Shown here: in pieces, positions 61,569-64,000 of the stretch
Layout: each line of letters starts with the position of its first letter
Numbering within the stretch: the stretch's first letter is position 1
Assembly (NCBI RefSeq): GCF_002104995.1
Contig: NW_024468251.1
Coordinates: 1,116,001 to 1,180,000, forward strand
Direction: 5' to 3'
DNA length: 64,000 nt
Origin: Linderina pennispora
Taxonomy: Eukaryota > Kickxellomycota > Kickxellomycetes > Kickxellales > Kickxellaceae
Notes under the pieces: generated by a model
Seen by the model: the letters and a program-made list of their open reading frames with translations, nothing else
Told to the model about the DNA's origin: nothing
The model's database searches: none
Position numbers and translations under genes: made by a program

Positions 61569-63967
61569 TTACTCCTCCTCGGCAGTGGCCAGCCAGTGCG
61601 AGAATGGCTTCATGGCTGCAACCCCGGCGCTGCAGTCTGACGAGTTCTTGCCCTCGAACCACTCCGTGAAGGCATCCTCCTCCACCAGCGACGCCTCGTA
61701 CAGAGCGCCTAGAACCTCGGACGCCCTCTTCTGCCATGCTGCTGCGTTCGCATCGTCGTTGAACAGACGCACCCACGCATTGAGCATCAGCATCTGGTCC
61801 TGCTTCTTGGTCACCACCTTCTTCAGCAGCTCCGCCCGCTTGCCAACCTGCTCAGACACGCCCATGGCATTGCACGGCGCAAACAGACCTGTAATCACTG
61901 TGTTCAACAGCTGCTGCTTGGTCAGCGAGTAGCGGAACTCAATGTGCGTGATCTCCTTGAACATGTCGTGCATGGAGGGCTCCGGAGCCCGATTCAGGAC
62001 GTCCGTCCAGCTCCCGGGTCGCACGCATCTCCTGTCCTGCCTGCTTGTTGGCCTGCTTCACCTTGGCCAGCTGCTCGCTGCTGCCCATCTTCTCGAGCTC
62101 CTTGTCGCTGGCCTCGACTACTTTGATCCACGGCCGTGCCGAGTCACCGTTGCTCTTGAAATTGCCGGTCTTCGGTTCTGCGCTGGGCTTGGCCGGTGCA
62201 TTGGTGATCGTCTGAGGGACCGGGGTCACCAGCGGCGCGGCGTGCGGCGCAGCGAACTCTCCGTCATTGCCAATGCTGTCCTTTGGCGACTGCGCCGATG
62301 GAGTGTAGTGCGCATCCCCTAGCGAGTCGTTCTCGCTGATACCTGGCGACTGCGTATGGCCACGCGGGCCGGCGTTGCTGCCGCCCCACGACTGATCCCT
62401 GACCTGGTAGCGGTCATTGTGGCTGTGTCCATGGGCATCCTGCTCGCTGTTGCCAGCGCCGCCGCTCCTCCATGACTGCACCCGGTTTGCTGTGCCGCGA
62501 TGGAATCCCTGGTTAACCGTCCGTTGCTGCTGCTGCTGCTGTTGCTGGGGCATCTGGTCGCGGCTGGTGTTGCCGTCTCGGGGGCCTCTCCGGAGCTGCT
62601 CGGGTACCTTGCGGAGCTCAGCTTGGCCATGAGCAAACTGGCACTTCTCACCGTACGGGCACTCGCCAAGCTCAGTGAACCGCTGGCACATCTGTGTCTT
62701 GTACAGTGGGTTAGCGGGCTTCTGTGCCCGGTAGGCGTTCTGCAGGCCGGGCGGGCCCTGGTACGGCTGCTGGCTCTGCAGAGGCTGCTGGTGCTGCATC
62801 ATGCGCTGCTGGAACATTCCCTCACGCTGCCGCTCGTCCGGCCGCATACCGCCGTCATTGGACGGTGTGACCTCGCGTGAGCGCAGCTCATGCTCGCCAT
62901 GAGCAAACACGCACTTGATGCCATACGGGCACTCGCCGTCACGCTGGTACTTGTCGCACATCTTTGTCTTGTACAGAGGGTTGTCCTGTGGGCGACGCTG
63001 CTGCTGCTGTTGCTGCTGGCCGGCGCTGGGATGGTCTCTCCACTGGTTTCCGGCCTGCTGCTGGTGGTACTGGTCGCGGTCGTTTGTCGGGACGCGTCCG
63101 CCGGCACGCTGGCCGTCCATCGTCAGGTTGCGGAAACGGTTCTCGACGCCTTGGACTGTACGCCAGGCATCGGCGCCACCCTCAGCCTGACCATTATCCA
63201 TTGCCATTGCTTCCCACATAGCCGTTGCCGCCGCTGTTGTAGTTACCATTGCCGTTGTTGTCATGGTGACGGCGATTTCTGCGATAGGTCTCCTCAGTCA
63301 CAGTCTGCCAGCTGGAGCGCGACACAGTGCTCGCCAGGATCTCGCCGCGGATGCTTTCGATGTAGTCGTCGGCCTGCGTCAGGAATGTCCTGCATGCTCT
63401 TGAACACAACCTTCTCGAGCGCCTGGTCCAGCGAGCACCAATCGTACCTCATGCCCGAGCCATAGCAGTTAAGCGAGTTGTGGCGCGTCTGGTCAGAGAG
63501 GCGGGCAAGAATGTACACAACCTTCTTTGGCTTGATCCCATCCACATACTGGAGCTCAGCGCGGAACGCGTCGTCAGTGATGAGGTCGTCGGCCGACAGT
63601 CCGGTCAGATCGACGGTCTCTCTCACAGCGCACCTAAGGCATCGTATGGAAAGGGCAATATGAAAATTTTTCAGCTGGTAAAATTTCTCAGGAACGGGAT
63701 TCCCGCTTGTAGTTGAGCCATGGCTCGGACCGTCGTTTCTGGGACCCCAGGACAGGCCGGCAAGACTATGGCAGCGGACTGTCCCGGGCAAGTGTCGCAA
63801 ATGGGCAATGTCACTTACCGCAAGTCATCCTCGTCGCCAACCTTCCGGCCCTTGGGCGGGTACCAGTGACGTTGGTGCTCATACGAATCGTGCAGCAGAA
63901 GGTACTCGGTGGGGCGGCGTTGCGAAATCCGGTACACCAAGAGTCCAGCGAGGTTAGTAGCGTTCAT
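61569..63967 (-). CDS. Nudix (NUDT2-like) - tandem CCCH zinc finger - W2 domain fusion
   Basis: Exon 1 (63967-63819) and exon 2 (63633 to 61569) are joined by a 185-base intron with a GTAAGT donor and TTAG acceptor. The first 140 residues are like NUDT2 Ap4A hydrolase: NLAGLLVYRISQRRPTEYLL, HWYPPKGRKVGDEDDLR, AELQYVDGIKPKKVVYILA and a final FKSMQ...FLTQADDYIESI helix. A Gly/Asn- and Gln-rich linker leads to two TTP-type fingers, each C-x8-C-x5-C-x3-H with a YKTKMC or YKTQMC lead-in, spaced wider than in TTP. After another low-complexity region comes a W2 domain as in eIF5 (LGALYEASLVEEDAFTEWFE, PFSHWLATAEEE). Frame breaks near 63395, 63225 and 62015 need one-base corrections. The 63395 break lies inside the Nudix C-terminal helix, so the Nudix part surely continues into the next frame. 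The 5' end may extend past the window. The likely role is cytoplasmic mRNA binding, decay or translation control. Confidence 0.65.
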
Positions 63968-64000
63968 TATTTCCTGCTCACTAAAAAGAATACGCAAAGT

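Overview
The window is nuclear DNA of a filamentous or zygomycete-grade fungus. Genes are compact and mostly intronless or have a few short GT-AG introns. The content is typically fungal: Erv14, Sec2, Dap1, an ELO elongase, an AA11-like lytic polysaccharide monooxygenase, a Ty3/gypsy chromovirus and H2A ending in SQEL. Genes that crown ascomycete yeasts have lost are also present: RAB3GAP1, a KNL2/M18BP1-like SANTA protein, PBDC1 and SNRNP27. My best guess is an early-diverging lineage such as Kickxellomycotina, but this is inference and no marker here proves it.

Layout. 1-10 kb: a Gln-rich unknown protein, an unknown frameshifted gene, a secreted subtilase and a 7TM receptor. 10-21.5 kb is a dense housekeeping block: ERV14, Timeless/Tof1, GMF, SNRNP27, a divergent H2A/H2B pair, ELO elongase, NIP7 and ribosomal protein uL15. 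21.7-31 kb: SEC2, PBDC1, molybdopterin synthase large subunit, a SulP permease and mitochondrial IF-2. 31.4-33 kb: a second H2A/H2B pair in inverted orientation. 33-35 kb: a KNL2-like centromere protein. 35-46 kb is the only accessory region. It holds a secreted LPMO gene split by a complete 5.76-kb LTR retrotransposon that carries a dUTPase domain and a chromodomain, a diverged repeat pair, a tRNA-Leu(CAG), and relics of older retroelements next to DAP1. 46-64 kb returns to housekeeping: CNDP2-type dipeptidase, condensin NCAPD2/Cnd1, KGD2, an RFC small subunit, RAB3GAP1, MOD5, and a multidomain gene whose reconstructed order is Nudix (NUDT2-like), two TTP-type CCCH zinc fingers, then a W2 domain.

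About twenty single-base frame breaks lie inside conserved genes and have no splice signals, while other long ORFs are perfectly open. I read most of them as residual indel errors of a long-read assembly, not pseudogenes; they are recorded gene by gene. Where a gene is interrupted this way I give the whole span as one CDS.

The strongest candidates for something new are the Nudix-CCCH-W2 fusion at the right end, the dUTPase-bearing chromovirus with a textbook -1 frameshift signal, and the fungal SANTA/CENP-C-motif protein. The two histone pairs are homologous exactly from stop codon to stop codon and face each other across a 14-kb block of genes.
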